A stretch of DNA of 64,000 nucleotides from Acidimicrobiia bacterium (GTDB taxonomy: Bacteria > Actinomycetota > Acidimicrobiia > Spongiisociales > UBA11373): NCBI GenBank assembly GCA_040902765.1, contig JBBDWO010000020.1, positions 4,363 to 68,362 on the forward strand, given 5' to 3'. Shown here in pieces: positions 52,248-62,401 of the stretch; the stretch's first letter is position 1, and each line of letters opens with the position of its first letter. The notes beneath the pieces were generated by a model. The model did no database searches. It was not told the DNA's origin and was given only the letters and a program-made list of their open reading frames with translations. Made by a program: the position numbers and the translations under genes.

Positions 52248-53924
52248 ATGCGGTGCGTGAGGAGACACCGACAAGACTCCGCGCCGGTAGCCGAGAGCAA
52301 ACGCCTCGAGGAGTACGACTTCTACCCGTTTGTCGTAGATGACGACGGCCTTATCGAGTTCAGCGACGAACGCTTCGTGACAGCGGTGCATCACTTCCTG
52401 GGGGCCCGGAATGCTGTTGCGGCCCGAGAGTTGATCGTGATCGGCGAGCAGAACCTGGTCCGCGACACCTTCCCAAGCGACGACGTGAAGGCCTATGCGG
52501 ATCTGTTCCGGGCTTACGACGGCGACTCAGTGATCCACGACAACGCGACCTACCTCGAAAACTACAAGAGGATCGTCCATCTGATCGGACAGTCCTTTCC
52601 CAACACCGGGATCGAGATCCTCGTCCACGATCTCGTCAATCCGTCGAAGGCCATCGTCGCCATCGAACACGGCGAGGTGACCGGACGGACGCTCGGACAT
52701 GGAGCCACCAAGCTCGTCCTCGACCTCAAGACGCGCCGCTATCACAATCGGGACAAACTGAATTACGAGCTGAACATCGGAGCGAGGCGCTTCAAGTGCA
52801 CCACGATTCCGATCTTCCGACCCGAGTACGGCCTGGTTGGCGCCATCTGCATCAACGTCGACGTGCGGTTCCTGCGCGAGGAGGTTCTTGCAGACGGCCA
52901 GCGCGTCCAGGCGTTCTTCGACAACCTGCTCCGAACGGAGTTCGAGTTGGACGAGAACATCCTCTCCAAGGCCGAGTATCGGGCAGCACTTCAGGGCAAG
53001 CGCCACTTCTTGGATGAAGCCATCCGGACGGACAGTCGTTCCGACGCGGCGCGGGCCCAGTCAGAAACGCTGCGTCTGATAGCCGGCCTGGACTCGATCG
53101 CGCTATCGAGGTTCAAAGTGGCCGGCGGGTACACCCGATTCGACCCGGTGACAAGGGAGCGGCTGCTCGATGCCCGCCTAGCGATCCGGAGTGGCCTCAT
53201 GAGCCCCACCGGTAATCGCGAGAACCACCTGGTGTGGGGTAGACCCGGGACCGGCAAGACCTTCCTTATCCACGAGATAGTGAGCGAATTCGACGGCGTG
53301 AGTTACGTCGAACTCAATCTTGCCCAAGACTCCGAAGAGGATGTCCGCGCCGAATGCAGGGCCGCCGTCGAGTCCCCGACGCCCTCCCTGGTACTCATTG
53401 ATGAAATCGACGCCAGGCCGGATGCGTCGTGGCCCTACGAGACGCTGCTTCCGTTCCTCGACGCCAATGTGGAAACCGGTAGCCAGGTCGTGTTCGTGTT
53501 GGCTGGCAGTTCGGGCGAAACCTTGGAGGAACTCGTCCGGGCCATCGATAGGCGCCCCAAGGGCAAGGATCTCATGAGTCGCACTCCCGAGGGCAATCGT
53601 TTCGCCGTCGACCCGCTGGGGGTCGGTGACCAGATTTCCGTAGCGATCTCACAGTTCCTTCGGGAGGGCAAGAGCCGAGGCCTCTCCATTGAACTTGTCG
53701 AGAAGGCAGCCCTCTATTACCTGGCTTCGACTCCTTATCTGACGAACGCTCGTCAACTGGCGGAGTTCGCCGCACGAGCGGTTCGAAGGGTGCCTGAGGG
53801 TGAGGGACGTCTCAAATACGACCACCTCTTCGGTGCCGGAGACCCCGAGAACAAGGAGTTCTGGATCGGGATGAATCGAGATGCGGCAGATCTCGTGGGG
53901 CGGTACGTCGAAGTCTCGTGGTAA
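52248..53924 (+). CDS. YheO-like PAS domain fused to an AAA+ ATPase
   Basis: A 558-residue protein. Residues about 105-208 match the YheO/DauR-type PAS fold: GIEILVHDL, AIVAIEHGEVTGRTLG and GLVGAICINVDV, a motif set normally followed by a helix-turn-helix in transcription regulators. Here a helical spacer (210-325) leads instead to an AAA+ module: Walker A GRPGTGKT (331-338), Walker B LVLIDEIDA (381-389), a sensor-1-like VFVLAGSSGE and a C-terminal helical lid (TNARQLAEFAARA). No DNA-binding or nuclease domain is visible. A ligand-controlled remodelling ATPase is the simplest reading. Codon use looks less GC-skewed than in neighbours, consistent with transfer. The start could also be the in-frame GTG 9 bases later. 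Confidence 0.75.
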   Translation: MRCVRRHRQDSAPVAESKRLEEYDFYPFVVDDDGLIEFSDERFVTAVHHFLGARNAVAARELIVIGEQNLVRDTFPSDDVKAYADLFRAYDGDSVIHDNATYLENYKRIVHLIGQSFPNTGIEILVHDLVNPSKAIVAIEHGEVTGRTLGHGATKLVLDLKTRRYHNRDKLNYELNIGARRFKCTTIPIFRPEYGLVGAICINVDVRFLREEVLADGQRVQAFFDNLLRTEFELDENILSKAEYRAALQGKRHFLDEAIRTDSRSDAARAQSETLRLIAGLDSIALSRFKVAGGYTRFDPVTRERLLDARLAIRSGLMSPTGNRENHLVWGRPGTGKTFLIHEIVSEFDGVSYVELNLAQDSEEDVRAECRAAVESPTPSLVLIDEIDARPDASWPYETLLPFLDANVETGSQVVFVLAGSSGETLEELVRAIDRRPKGKDLMSRTPEGNRFAVDPLGVGDQISVAISQFLREGKSRGLSIELVEKAALYYLASTPYLTNARQLAEFAARAVRRVPEGEGRLKYDHLFGAGDPENKEFWIGMNRDAADLVGRYVEVSW

Positions 53925-54024
53925 GCCACCTCATGGAGCCCGATGAGCATCACTGGGTACTTGGCGAATCCGCCCAGCGCGGGGGAGGCGGGGTCAGGAC
54001 ACCACTGTCCCGGTCACCAACAGC

Positions 54025-54052
54025 ACCTACCAAGTACCAGGTACCAAGTACC
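54025..54052. repeat. Heptamer tandem array, unit AAGTACC (4 units)
   Basis: ACCTACC, AAGTACC, AGGTACC, AAGTACC in register, 20 bp upstream of the DsbB start. The self-complementary GGTACC core makes each unit partly palindromic. Confidence 0.85.
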
Positions 54053-54072
54053 GATCGGTATCCTGCTCCCCC

Positions 54073-54648
54073 ATGCCAGTGGACGCCGTCTCGACATTCC
54101 TCGCCACCGGAGCCCTGCTCATCGCCGTGCTCCTGGTCGCCCTCATCGTTCTCGGCCTGGTCGCCCGGTTCAGTGGTCGGGCAGCCGACACCCTGGCGTC
54201 ACTACAGGAGTCGTTCGACGGTCTCGGCCCGATGATCGCCCTGACGATGGCCGCAGTGGCCACCGCCGGCAGTCTCTACTACTCACAGGTTGCGGGGTTC
54301 ATCCCCTGTGAGTACTGCTGGTACCAGCGGATCGCCATGTACCCCCTGGTGCCGGTGCTGTTCGCCGGGGTGCGCGCCGGGGACCGCTCGGTGCGCCGGT
54401 ATGTGATCCCCCTGGCCGTGATCGGGAGCATCATCGCCGCCTATCACACCCTCATCGAGAACTTCCCCGAGATCGCCACCGCCGAATGCAGCGGGGTCGT
54501 CGCCTGCACGGCACCGTACGTTCAGAAGTTCGGCTTCCTCGGGATCCCGTTCATGGCGCTGATGTCGTTCGGCGTCATCATCGCCGCACTGTTGCTCGAC
54601 CGCTCGGGACCGAGCCCGACACCGCCCACCAGCCAGGAGAACCTATGA
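54073..54648 (+). CDS. dsbB: DsbB-family disulfide bond formation protein
   Basis: A 191-residue membrane protein with about five hydrophobic segments. The first redox pair is CEYCWYQR after TM2, the DsbB signature; the second loop has Cys-Ser-Gly-Val-Val-Ala-Cys (ECSGVVACTAPY). DsbB passes electrons from a DsbA-like oxidant to quinones. Compared with E. coli DsbB it carries an extra N-terminal helix (about 10-30). It overlaps the following thioredoxin-fold gene by 4 bp (ATGA), which is therefore its likely partner. Confidence 0.9.
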   Translation: MPVDAVSTFLATGALLIAVLLVALIVLGLVARFSGRAADTLASLQESFDGLGPMIALTMAAVATAGSLYYSQVAGFIPCEYCWYQRIAMYPLVPVLFAGVRAGDRSVRRYVIPLAVIGSIIAAYHTLIENFPEIATAECSGVVACTAPYVQKFGFLGIPFMALMSFGVIIAALLLDRSGPSPTPPTSQENL

Positions 54649-55289
54649 CTGCCCGTACCCGTCAGAGTCAGACGCCGCGCCCCGGTGCGAAGAAGAAGTT
54701 CCCGATCATTCCGGTGGCGATAGGTGTCGCGGTGGTGGCGCTGATCGCCACGGTAATCCTGACCTTCGAGGGTGACACCACCGAGGACGCCTTCGGCACC
54801 CCTGAGATCAGCGGAGCCGGGCTCACCACGTACGCTGCCGGGGGTCTCGACCCGGCGGTCGGACAGGCCGCGCCCACCGTCGTCGGTGCCGACTTCGAGG
54901 GCAGCCGGGTGGAGATCGCCGACGACGGCCGGGCCAAGATCATCCTCTTCCTGGCCCACTGGTGCCCGCATTGCCAGGCCGAGGTCCCGATCGTGCAGAG
55001 CTGGGTGGACGCCGGCTCGCTCCCGGTCGACGTGGACCTCTACGCGGTGGCCACCAGCATCGATCGGATGCGACCCAACTATCCACCGTCGAAGTGGCTC
55101 GAGGACGAGGGCTGGACCGAGCCCATCCTCGTCGACGACGAGCTGACCAGCGTGTCGCGCGCCTACGGCCTCAACGCCTTCCCGTACTGGGTGTTCGTAG
55201 CCGCCGACGGCACGGTTCGGGCTCGACTCTCCGGTCGACTCGGTGTCGCCGAACTCGATCAGCTCACCGGGTCACTGCGCCAGGGCTAG
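54645..55289 (+). CDS. Membrane-anchored thioredoxin-fold oxidoreductase (DsbA/TlpA-like)
   Basis: A 214-residue protein with a basic cytoplasmic tail, one membrane helix (about 20-41) and an extracytoplasmic thioredoxin domain. The active site is FLAHWCPHCQAEVP (CPHC, the DsbA-type dipeptide) and the cis-proline is in NAFPYWVF. CPHC and coupling to dsbB point to thiol oxidation of exported proteins rather than cytochrome maturation. Followed by a long bidirectional hairpin. Confidence 0.88.
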   Translation: MTARTRQSQTPRPGAKKKFPIIPVAIGVAVVALIATVILTFEGDTTEDAFGTPEISGAGLTTYAAGGLDPAVGQAAPTVVGADFEGSRVEIADDGRAKIILFLAHWCPHCQAEVPIVQSWVDAGSLPVDVDLYAVATSIDRMRPNYPPSKWLEDEGWTEPILVDDELTSVSRAYGLNAFPYWVFVAADGTVRARLSGRLGVAELDQLTGSLRQG

Positions 55290-55291
55290 GA

Positions 55292-55376
55292 GGTGCGCGA
55301 ATAGCTCGCTGGCTTTATCAGGTTTCGGCTTGCCACAAGCCGAAACCTGATCCCGGGGCGAGCCTATTCGCGCACC
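55292..55376. terminator. Nested hairpin with GCGAATAGGC element, locus 3
   Basis: The outer stem of 13 bp GGTGCGCGAATAG (55292-55304) pairs with 55364-55376; the inner stem of 16 bp (55317-55332 with 55336-55351) has a CCA loop. It lies between convergent stops (plus strand 55289, minus strand 55380). On the minus strand 55379-55357 repeats the element at 16808-16830 with one base changed. Confidence 0.82.
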
Positions 55377-55379
55377 CCC

Positions 55380-56516
55380 TTAGATCCCGAGCCGGTCGGC
55401 GAGGGCTGCCCGATGGTCCGCCGGCGTGCCGAAGAGGAGATCGTCGGTCTTGGCCCGCTTGAAATAGAGATGGGCATCGTGTTCCCAGGTAAAGCCGATG
55501 CCGCCGTGGATCTGGATGGTCTCCGACGCGGCATGGAAGAAGGCTTCTGAGCAGTACGACTTGGCAAGGGGTGCAGCAATGCGGAGTTCGTCGTCTCCGG
55601 CGGTCACCGCCCAGCCGGCGTAGTAGGCGGCGGACTTGGCGATCTCGGTTTCGATGAGCATGTCGGCGCACTTGTGCTTGATCGCCTGGAACGATCCGAT
55701 CGGCCGGCCGAACTGGACCCGGACCATGGCGTAGCCGACGGACATCTCCAGACACTTCTGGGCGCCGCCGACCTGCTCGAAAGCCAGGGCCACCGCGGCG
55801 CGTTCCAGTGTCTCTTCGAGTGCTGGCCAGCCTCCACCTGTTTCGCCCAGGACCGCCGACGACGGCACCCTCACCCCATCGAAGTCGACGGTCGCCTGCT
55901 TGCGGGTCATGTCCATGGTCTCGACGCGCTGCCGGGTGACGCCCGCGGCATCGCCGTCCACGAGCACCAGGGTGACACCGTCGCGGCCAGAGGTGCCCGC
56001 CTCGCGGGCGACGACGATGAGGGTGTGAGCGGTGTGCCCATCGACGACGAAGGCCTTGGACCCGTCGAGAACGAGGTCGTCCCCGTCTCGCTGCACCTCG
56101 ATAGCGACCCCATCGGGGTCCCACGATCCACCGGCTTCGAGGTGGGCGACGGCCACCCGACGCTCTCCGGCAGCGATCTCAGGGAGCAGCGACTGCTTCT
56201 GCTCGTCGGTTCCGGCCCGCAGGATCAGGTCGGCGCCGAGTACGACGGACGAGAGGAAGGGGGCGGGGAACAGCGCACGCCCCATCTCCTCCATGAGGAT
56301 CGCCTGCTCGGTGAAGGTGAATCCGGCCCCCCCATACTCCTCGGGTATCGCCATCGCCTGCCATCCCTGGGCGGCGATCTCGGCCCAGAGTCCCTCGTCG
56401 AAGCCCTCATCGGTTTCCATGAGGCGGCGAACCTCCTCCGACGGCGCCTTCGTCTCCAGGAAGCGCCGCGCCGTCGACCTGAGCATGTCCTGTTCGGGTG
56501 TGAAGGCGAATTCCAT
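55380..56516 (-). CDS. Acyl-CoA dehydrogenase
   Basis: A 378-residue FAD enzyme. N-terminal helical domain (FTPEQDMLRSTARRFLE, PEEYGGAGFT), middle beta domain (AVAHLEAGGSW, DGSKAFVVDGHTAHTLIVVAR in outline) and C-terminal helical domain (VQFGRPIGSFQAIKHKCADM, ETIQIHGGIGFTWEHDAHLYFKRA in outline). In the QIHGGIGFTWEHD segment the catalytic Glu position of short-chain types is not certain, so chain specificity is open. It introduces the alpha-beta double bond of acyl-CoAs. Divergent from the F420 oxidoreductase. Confidence 0.9.
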   Translation of the reverse strand: MEFAFTPEQDMLRSTARRFLETKAPSEEVRRLMETDEGFDEGLWAEIAAQGWQAMAIPEEYGGAGFTFTEQAILMEEMGRALFPAPFLSSVVLGADLILRAGTDEQKQSLLPEIAAGERRVAVAHLEAGGSWDPDGVAIEVQRDGDDLVLDGSKAFVVDGHTAHTLIVVAREAGTSGRDGVTLVLVDGDAAGVTRQRVETMDMTRKQATVDFDGVRVPSSAVLGETGGGWPALEETLERAAVALAFEQVGGAQKCLEMSVGYAMVRVQFGRPIGSFQAIKHKCADMLIETEIAKSAAYYAGWAVTAGDDELRIAAPLAKSYCSEAFFHAASETIQIHGGIGFTWEHDAHLYFKRAKTDDLLFGTPADHRAALADRLGI

Positions 56517-56598
56517 GGTTCCGAGAGTAGTGAGGCGGCGACACCGTCGAAGCGGTCTCGCGGGTAGCGTGGCGTGTCGTCACGCCCGGAGGGAGCAG

Positions 56599-57597
56599 AT
56601 GCAACTGGTACTGATGACCGAGCCGCAGCTGGGCATGACCTATGACCAGATCGTCGACCTGGCGCAGCTCGCCGAGCGACTCGGCCTCGACGGCTTCTCG
56701 CGCGCGGACCACTACGGATTCCTGGACATGGAGCCGGCCCACGCCACCGATGCCTTCGCCACGCTGGGCGGACTCGCCCGCGAGACCGACCGAATCCAGC
56801 TGTGCGTCCTGGTGAGCCCGATCACCTTCCGGCATCCCGCCGTACTGGCAAAGATGGCCGCCACCATCGACGAGATGTCCGGCGGCCGCCTCGCCCTCGG
56901 CGTTGGCACCGGATGGATGGAACAAGAGCACCGGGCCTACGGCATCGACTTCCACGACCTCAACGGCCGCTTCGAACGCCTCGAAGAGGCCCTCGCCTAC
57001 CTTCATCACGCCTTCGGCCGCCGATCCGGCCGCTTCGACGGCGAGCATTACCGACTCGACCTCGATGAAGTGATCCCGGCACCGACTGGACCGCTGCCAA
57101 TCATCGTCGGCGGCAGCGGTGAGCGACGCACACCCCGCCTCGCCGGAACCTACGCCGACGAGTTCAACATGGGGATCCGATCTTCGGATGCGATGCGGCT
57201 GCGGATCGATCGTGCCCGCGAGGCCGCGAGCGCGGCGGGACGCGACCCCGACGCGCTGCGCATCAGTGTGATGACCGGCGCCATCGTCGGATCGACGGAG
57301 TCATCCTTCCAGGCGAACCTACAACGGATCGCTGCCGCCGACCCGTTCTCGAGGAGCGTCGACGATTTCACCGCCTCCTACACAGAACGCGGTCTGCCCT
57401 TCGGTACCGCCGATCAGGTAGCCGAGGTGGTAGGGCGGCTCGCCGAGACCGGAGTGAGCCGCATCTACTACCAGACCTTCGGGCCCTACGACCACGACCT
57501 GATCGAGGAGACCGTGGAGGTCCTGAGGAGTAGCGAGGAGCAAGCAGCGAGCAGCGAGCAGCGAGCAGCGAGGAGAATCCCTCTGGCTAAGAACTAA
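56599..57597 (+). CDS. F420-type luciferase-like monooxygenase/oxidoreductase
   Basis: A 332-residue LLM-class TIM barrel: MTYDQIVDLAQLAERLGLDGFSRADHYG in outline near the N-terminus, LCVLVSPITFRHPAVLAKMAATIDEMSGGRLALGVGTGW in outline (54-ish to 110), EALAYLH and PLPIIVGGSGERRTPRLAG. The closest class uses F420, and the window encodes F420 synthesis, but FMN use cannot be excluded. GGAGGGAGCAG precedes the ATG. The last 20 residues (from VLRSSEEQAASSEQRAARR) are encoded by heptamer units and are not part of the barrel. Confidence 0.85.
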   Translation: MQLVLMTEPQLGMTYDQIVDLAQLAERLGLDGFSRADHYGFLDMEPAHATDAFATLGGLARETDRIQLCVLVSPITFRHPAVLAKMAATIDEMSGGRLALGVGTGWMEQEHRAYGIDFHDLNGRFERLEEALAYLHHAFGRRSGRFDGEHYRLDLDEVIPAPTGPLPIIVGGSGERRTPRLAGTYADEFNMGIRSSDAMRLRIDRAREAASAAGRDPDALRISVMTGAIVGSTESSFQANLQRIAAADPFSRSVDDFTASYTERGLPFGTADQVAEVVGRLAETGVSRIYYQTFGPYDHDLIEETVEVLRSSEEQAASSEQRAARRIPLAKN

Positions 57598-57615
57598 GAG
57601 CCAATAGCCAACAGC
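57525..57615. repeat. Heptamer tandem array, 13 units, partly coding
   Basis: Thirteen uninterrupted 7-mers: GAGGAGT, AGCGAGG, AGCAAGC, AGCGAGC x3, AGCGAGG, AGAATCC, CTCTGGC, TAAGAAC, TAAGAGC, CAATAGC, CAACAGC. The first ten and the stop (57595-57597) belong to the oxidoreductase frame. It joins unit types found separately at 48046 (GAGTAGC) and 28281 (GCCAATA). Confidence 0.88.
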
Positions 57616-57644
57616 CCCTCTCCCTTTTCTGTACTGCCCCCGGT

Positions 57645-57659
57645 ACCGATATCCTCGGT
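57645..57659. promoter_or_regulatory. Possible operator palindrome at sufC start
   Basis: ACCGA-TATCC-TCGGT forms a 5-bp inverted repeat ending two bases before the sufC GTG at 57662. Its position would block initiation if bound. No regulator (SufR/IscR) is encoded in the window; purely a candidate. Confidence 0.25.
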
Positions 57660-57661
57660 CC

Positions 57662-58414
57662 GTGCCCGAAACCCCCCTCTTCGTTATCGAGGACCTGCGC
57701 GCCTCGGTCAACGGCATCGAGATCCTCAAGGGCGTCTCGCTCACGGTCGAGCGCGGCGAGATCCATGCATTGATGGGCCCCAATGGCTCCGGCAAGTCGA
57801 CGCTGGCCAACGTTCTGATGGGCCATCGTGCCTACAAGGTGACCGGCCGCATCCTCTACAAGGGTGAGGACGTGACCGGATGGACCCCCGACAAACGGGG
57901 CCGCGCCGGGATGTTCCTCGCATTTCAATACCCCGAGGAGATCCCGGGAGTGACCGTGGTCAACTTCCTACGGGCGGCGCTGAGCAACCGGACGGGTACC
58001 GACTACACGGTCCTCGAGCTGCGCCTCAAGGTGGCCGACACGATGCGCACGCTCGGCATGGACCCGGAGTTCGCCGACCGGTACCTCAACGAGGGGTTCT
58101 CGGGAGGCGAGCGCAAGCGGAATGAAGTCCTCCAGATGGCCGTTCTGGAGCCTGAGATGGCGATCCTCGACGAAACCGACTCCGGTCTGGACATCGACGC
58201 GCTGCGCACCGTCGCCGAGGGCGTCCAACAGCTGGCCTCACCAGAGCGCGGGTTCCTCATAATCACCCACTACCAGCGCATGCTCGACCACATCACCCCG
58301 GATGTCGTGCACGTGTTCGTCGACGGCACCGTGGTCGAGTCGGGAGGCCCCGACCTCGCCCGACGCATCGAGGAGGACGGGTACGACGCGTTCCGCGCCC
58401 CGGTGGCGTCGTGA
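57662..58414 (+). CDS. sufC: Fe-S assembly ATPase SufC (plus-strand copy)
   Basis: A 250-residue ABC-type ATPase. Walker A GPNGSGKST, the SufC-specific FLAFQYPEEIPGV Q-loop region, signature FSGGERKR, Walker B MAILDETDSGLD and H-loop IITHYQRML are all intact. It powers the SufBCD scaffold for iron-sulfur cluster assembly. The GTG start lies 65 bp after the F420 oxidoreductase. It is followed by sufS and sufU, with sufB/sufD missing from this unit. A second SufC is encoded at 62402-63157. Confidence 0.9.
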   Translation: MPETPLFVIEDLRASVNGIEILKGVSLTVERGEIHALMGPNGSGKSTLANVLMGHRAYKVTGRILYKGEDVTGWTPDKRGRAGMFLAFQYPEEIPGVTVVNFLRAALSNRTGTDYTVLELRLKVADTMRTLGMDPEFADRYLNEGFSGGERKRNEVLQMAVLEPEMAILDETDSGLDIDALRTVAEGVQQLASPERGFLIITHYQRMLDHITPDVVHVFVDGTVVESGGPDLARRIEEDGYDAFRAPVAS

Positions 58415-58439
58415 ACCCCAACGACGAACGGCGAGACCA

Positions 58440-59666
58440 GTGATCGACCTGTCGCACCTGCGTGCCGACTTCCCGATCCTCCAGCGTGAGGTCAACGGCC
58501 ACCCGCTCGCCTATCTCGACAGCGCATCGAGCACCCAGAAGCCGATCCAGGTGCTCGACGCGATGGACCGCTTCTACCGAACCAGCTACGCCAACGTCCA
58601 CCGTGGCGCTTACGCCCTCGCCGAGGAGGCCACCGAGGCCTACGAGGGCGCTCGCGGCAAGGTGGCTGCGTTCATCGGCGCTCCCGCGTCGGAACTGGTC
58701 TTCGTGCGTGGCACCACTTCGGCGATCAACCTGATCGCCTACGGATGGGGCCTGGACCACCTCGGCGAGGGGGACCGGGTGATGCTCACCCTGCTGGAGC
58801 ATCACGCCAACATCGTCCCCTGGCAGCTGGTCGCCCGTCACACCGGGGCCGAGCTGGTGTATTTGCCCCTCACCGACGACCGCCGCATCGACACCGCTGC
58901 CCTGGATGGGCTGATCGACGATCGGGTCAAGGTGGTCGCCTTTTCCGGGATGTCCAACGTCCTCGGATCGATCGGACCGGTCGACGAACTCGCCGAGGCG
59001 GCCCGATCGGTGGGTGCGATCACGGTGGTAGATGGCGCCCAGATGGTCCCCCACCTCCCCACCGCGGTGAGCGACCTCGGCGTCGACTTCCTCGCCTTCA
59101 GCAGCCACAAGATGCTGGGACCCACAGGCATCGGCGCGCTGTGGGGCAAGGCCGAGCTCCTCGACGAGATGGAGCCCGCCGAGGGTGGTGGCGAGATGAT
59201 CCGCGATGTCGATCTGCACGTCTCGACCTGGGCCGACGTGCCGCACAAGTTCGAAGCCGGCACCCCGCCGATCGCCGAGGCCGTGGGATTCGGGGCTGCG
59301 GCCGACTACCTGGCGGCGATCGGCATGGACGCCGTCAGACAGCACGAGAAGGAGATCACCGGGTACGCCCTGGAGCGGCTCTCCGAGGTGCCAGACCTCA
59401 CCGTGTACGGACCGTCCGACCTCGAGGTCCGGGGCGGGGCGGTGTCGTTCACCCTCGCCGACATCCACCCCCACGACCTCGCCACCATCCTCGACCAGCA
59501 CGGCATCGCGGTGCGGGCCGGTCATCATTGCGCCAAGCCGCTGATGCGTGCCCTCGACGTCCCGGCCACGGCCCGGGCGTCCTTCTACGTCTACAACCTG
59601 CTCGAAGAAGTCGACGCTCTCATCGCCGCCCTGCACGAAGCCAGGAGGCTGTTCGGTGTCGCTTGA
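58440..59666 (+). CDS. sufS: Cysteine desulfurase SufS
   Basis: A 408-residue PLP enzyme. Landmarks: YLDSASSTQKPIQVLDAM in outline at the N-terminus, VFVRGTTSAINLIAYGWG, LEHHANIVPWQ, DGAQMVPH and the PLP lysine in SSHKMLGPTGIGALWGK in outline; the catalytic cysteine is in RAGHHCAKPLM. It takes sulfur from cysteine and passes it via SufU to the SufBCD scaffold. GTG 58440 lies 25 bp after sufC. Histidine doublets around Cys (GHHC) match group II desulfurases. Confidence 0.93.
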   Translation: MIDLSHLRADFPILQREVNGHPLAYLDSASSTQKPIQVLDAMDRFYRTSYANVHRGAYALAEEATEAYEGARGKVAAFIGAPASELVFVRGTTSAINLIAYGWGLDHLGEGDRVMLTLLEHHANIVPWQLVARHTGAELVYLPLTDDRRIDTAALDGLIDDRVKVVAFSGMSNVLGSIGPVDELAEAARSVGAITVVDGAQMVPHLPTAVSDLGVDFLAFSSHKMLGPTGIGALWGKAELLDEMEPAEGGGEMIRDVDLHVSTWADVPHKFEAGTPPIAEAVGFGAAADYLAAIGMDAVRQHEKEITGYALERLSEVPDLTVYGPSDLEVRGGAVSFTLADIHPHDLATILDQHGIAVRAGHHCAKPLMRALDVPATARASFYVYNLLEEVDALIAALHEARRLFGVA

Positions 59667-60102
59667 CGAGCTGTACCGGCAGGTCATCCTCGACCACTAC
59701 CGCAATCCGAGGCGGGCGGGCCGCCTCCAAGAGCCCGACGCTCACGCCGAGGGCCACAACCCGCTGTGCGGCGACGAGATCTCCCTCGATCTCGAGTTCG
59801 ATGACGATCGGGTGACCGACGCCGCGGTGCTTGGGCGTGGGTGTTCGATCAGCCAGGCGTCGGCGTCGATGCTCGCCGACCGCATCGTCGGCATGACCCG
59901 CGACGAGATCGCCGGTCTGATCGAGCGGGTGAAGCGGCTCCTCGGCATCGAACCGGGAGACCCGGGCATCGACCCCGATCGCCCCGGAGAGGCCCTCGGC
60001 GACCTCGAGGCGCTGGCCGGGGTTCGGCGCTTCCCGGTGCGCATCAAGTGCGCCGACCTGGCCTGGACGACGCTCCAGGAGGCTCTGAGCGTGGATGGGT
60101 GA
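59656..60102 (+). CDS. sufU: SufU-type sulfur transfer protein
   Basis: A 148-residue SufU. The three zinc/sulfur-accepting cysteines are in NPLCGDEI, GRGCSISQAS and IKCADLAW; YRQVILDHYRNPRRAG is the family start, and the insert between helices (about 85-115) distinguishes SufU from IscU. It accepts persulfide from SufS. GTG 59656 overlaps the sufS end by 11 bp. Downstream 60103-60182 shows no feature I can name. Confidence 0.92.
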   Translation: MSLDELYRQVILDHYRNPRRAGRLQEPDAHAEGHNPLCGDEISLDLEFDDDRVTDAAVLGRGCSISQASASMLADRIVGMTRDEIAGLIERVKRLLGIEPGDPGIDPDRPGEALGDLEALAGVRRFPVRIKCADLAWTTLQEALSVDG

Positions 60103-60182
60103 GGACGGCGGGCACCTTACCCCTCGCCGCGCCATCCTCGCAGCGCCTGACTCGCCGACCGAACACGTCGAGACGGCGCCCT

Positions 60183-61573
<1,391 letters not shown>

Positions 61574-61577
<4 letters not shown>

Positions 61578-62356
61578 CCTCGCTCCTCCTCGCCGCCCCG
61601 CAGGGTAGGCGTCCCGTCGAGCGCCTCCCGCACGATCCGGGAGTACTCCGGGTACAGCCGATGGTCCCGATGCACTGAGTGCTCGGCACCCGGAAGGAAC
61701 ACATAGGTCAGCAGCGGGTTGGTGTCGACGAGCCAATCAGCGATGGTCCGAGCCATGATCCCGCCGCACGCCGGATCCGAACCGATGATCGTCGTCGGCA
61801 CCGTCAGGGCGGCGGTCTCATCGACGACGTTCCACGGCGAACTGTCTTCGATCGTCGCCGTGATCAGATCCGGTCCGGCACGGCGCAGGGCGGCCGCCTT
61901 GGTCTCGCAGTCCCTCGGATGCCAGTGGGGATTGTCGTGCGCCATCTGCTCCGGCGTGAGCGGACGCCGGTAGTCGTCCAACAGCCAGTCGATCTCTGCC
62001 TCCCGGAGTTCCGGCACCACGAGCGCTGGGTCCTGGAGGACCATCCGCTGCGTCCATCCGGTCGTCTTCGAAGCGGCGAGAACGGCGATCGAGCCGCCCA
62101 TCGAATGACCGAGCACGGCGTCCCACCGACTGCCGAGGGTGAGCACGTCGGTCGCGTGCTCACCGATCGAGTAGTCGTCCGCCGTCGGGCCGTCGCCGTG
62201 ACCGCGGAGGTCGGGGGCGGTGACCTCCCAGCCGAGATCCGCCAGGTCGGAACCCACCCGCCACCATCCGGCAGCATTGGCGCCGAGTCCGTGGAGCAGG
62301 AGTATCCGGCGATGCCCGGAACCCCAGGTGAGCGTGGGGAGCGTGAGGGGGGTCAT
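61574..62356 (-). CDS. Alpha/beta hydrolase
   Basis: A 260-residue alpha/beta-fold hydrolase. [14 protein letters not shown] is the oxyanion loop, [11 protein letters not shown] the second strand, GHSMGGSIA the nucleophile elbow (Ser), and [10 protein letters not shown] carries the histidine. The cap region (about 120-190) is helical and acidic. The substrate is unknown: esters, lactones or thioesters are possible. It is translationally coupled to fumC and lies 45 bp after sufC2. Confidence 0.82.
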
Positions 62357-62401
62357 GGCCGTCCGGCCTCCGGCGCCCGTCGCCCGACTCCCGTCACCGA
62401 C

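Noticed and set aside
56571-56586. GGCGTG-TCGT-CACGCC palindrome upstream of the F420 oxidoreductase as an operator
   Set aside because: A 6-bp inverted repeat in such GC-rich DNA is expected by chance and no second copy was found in the window.
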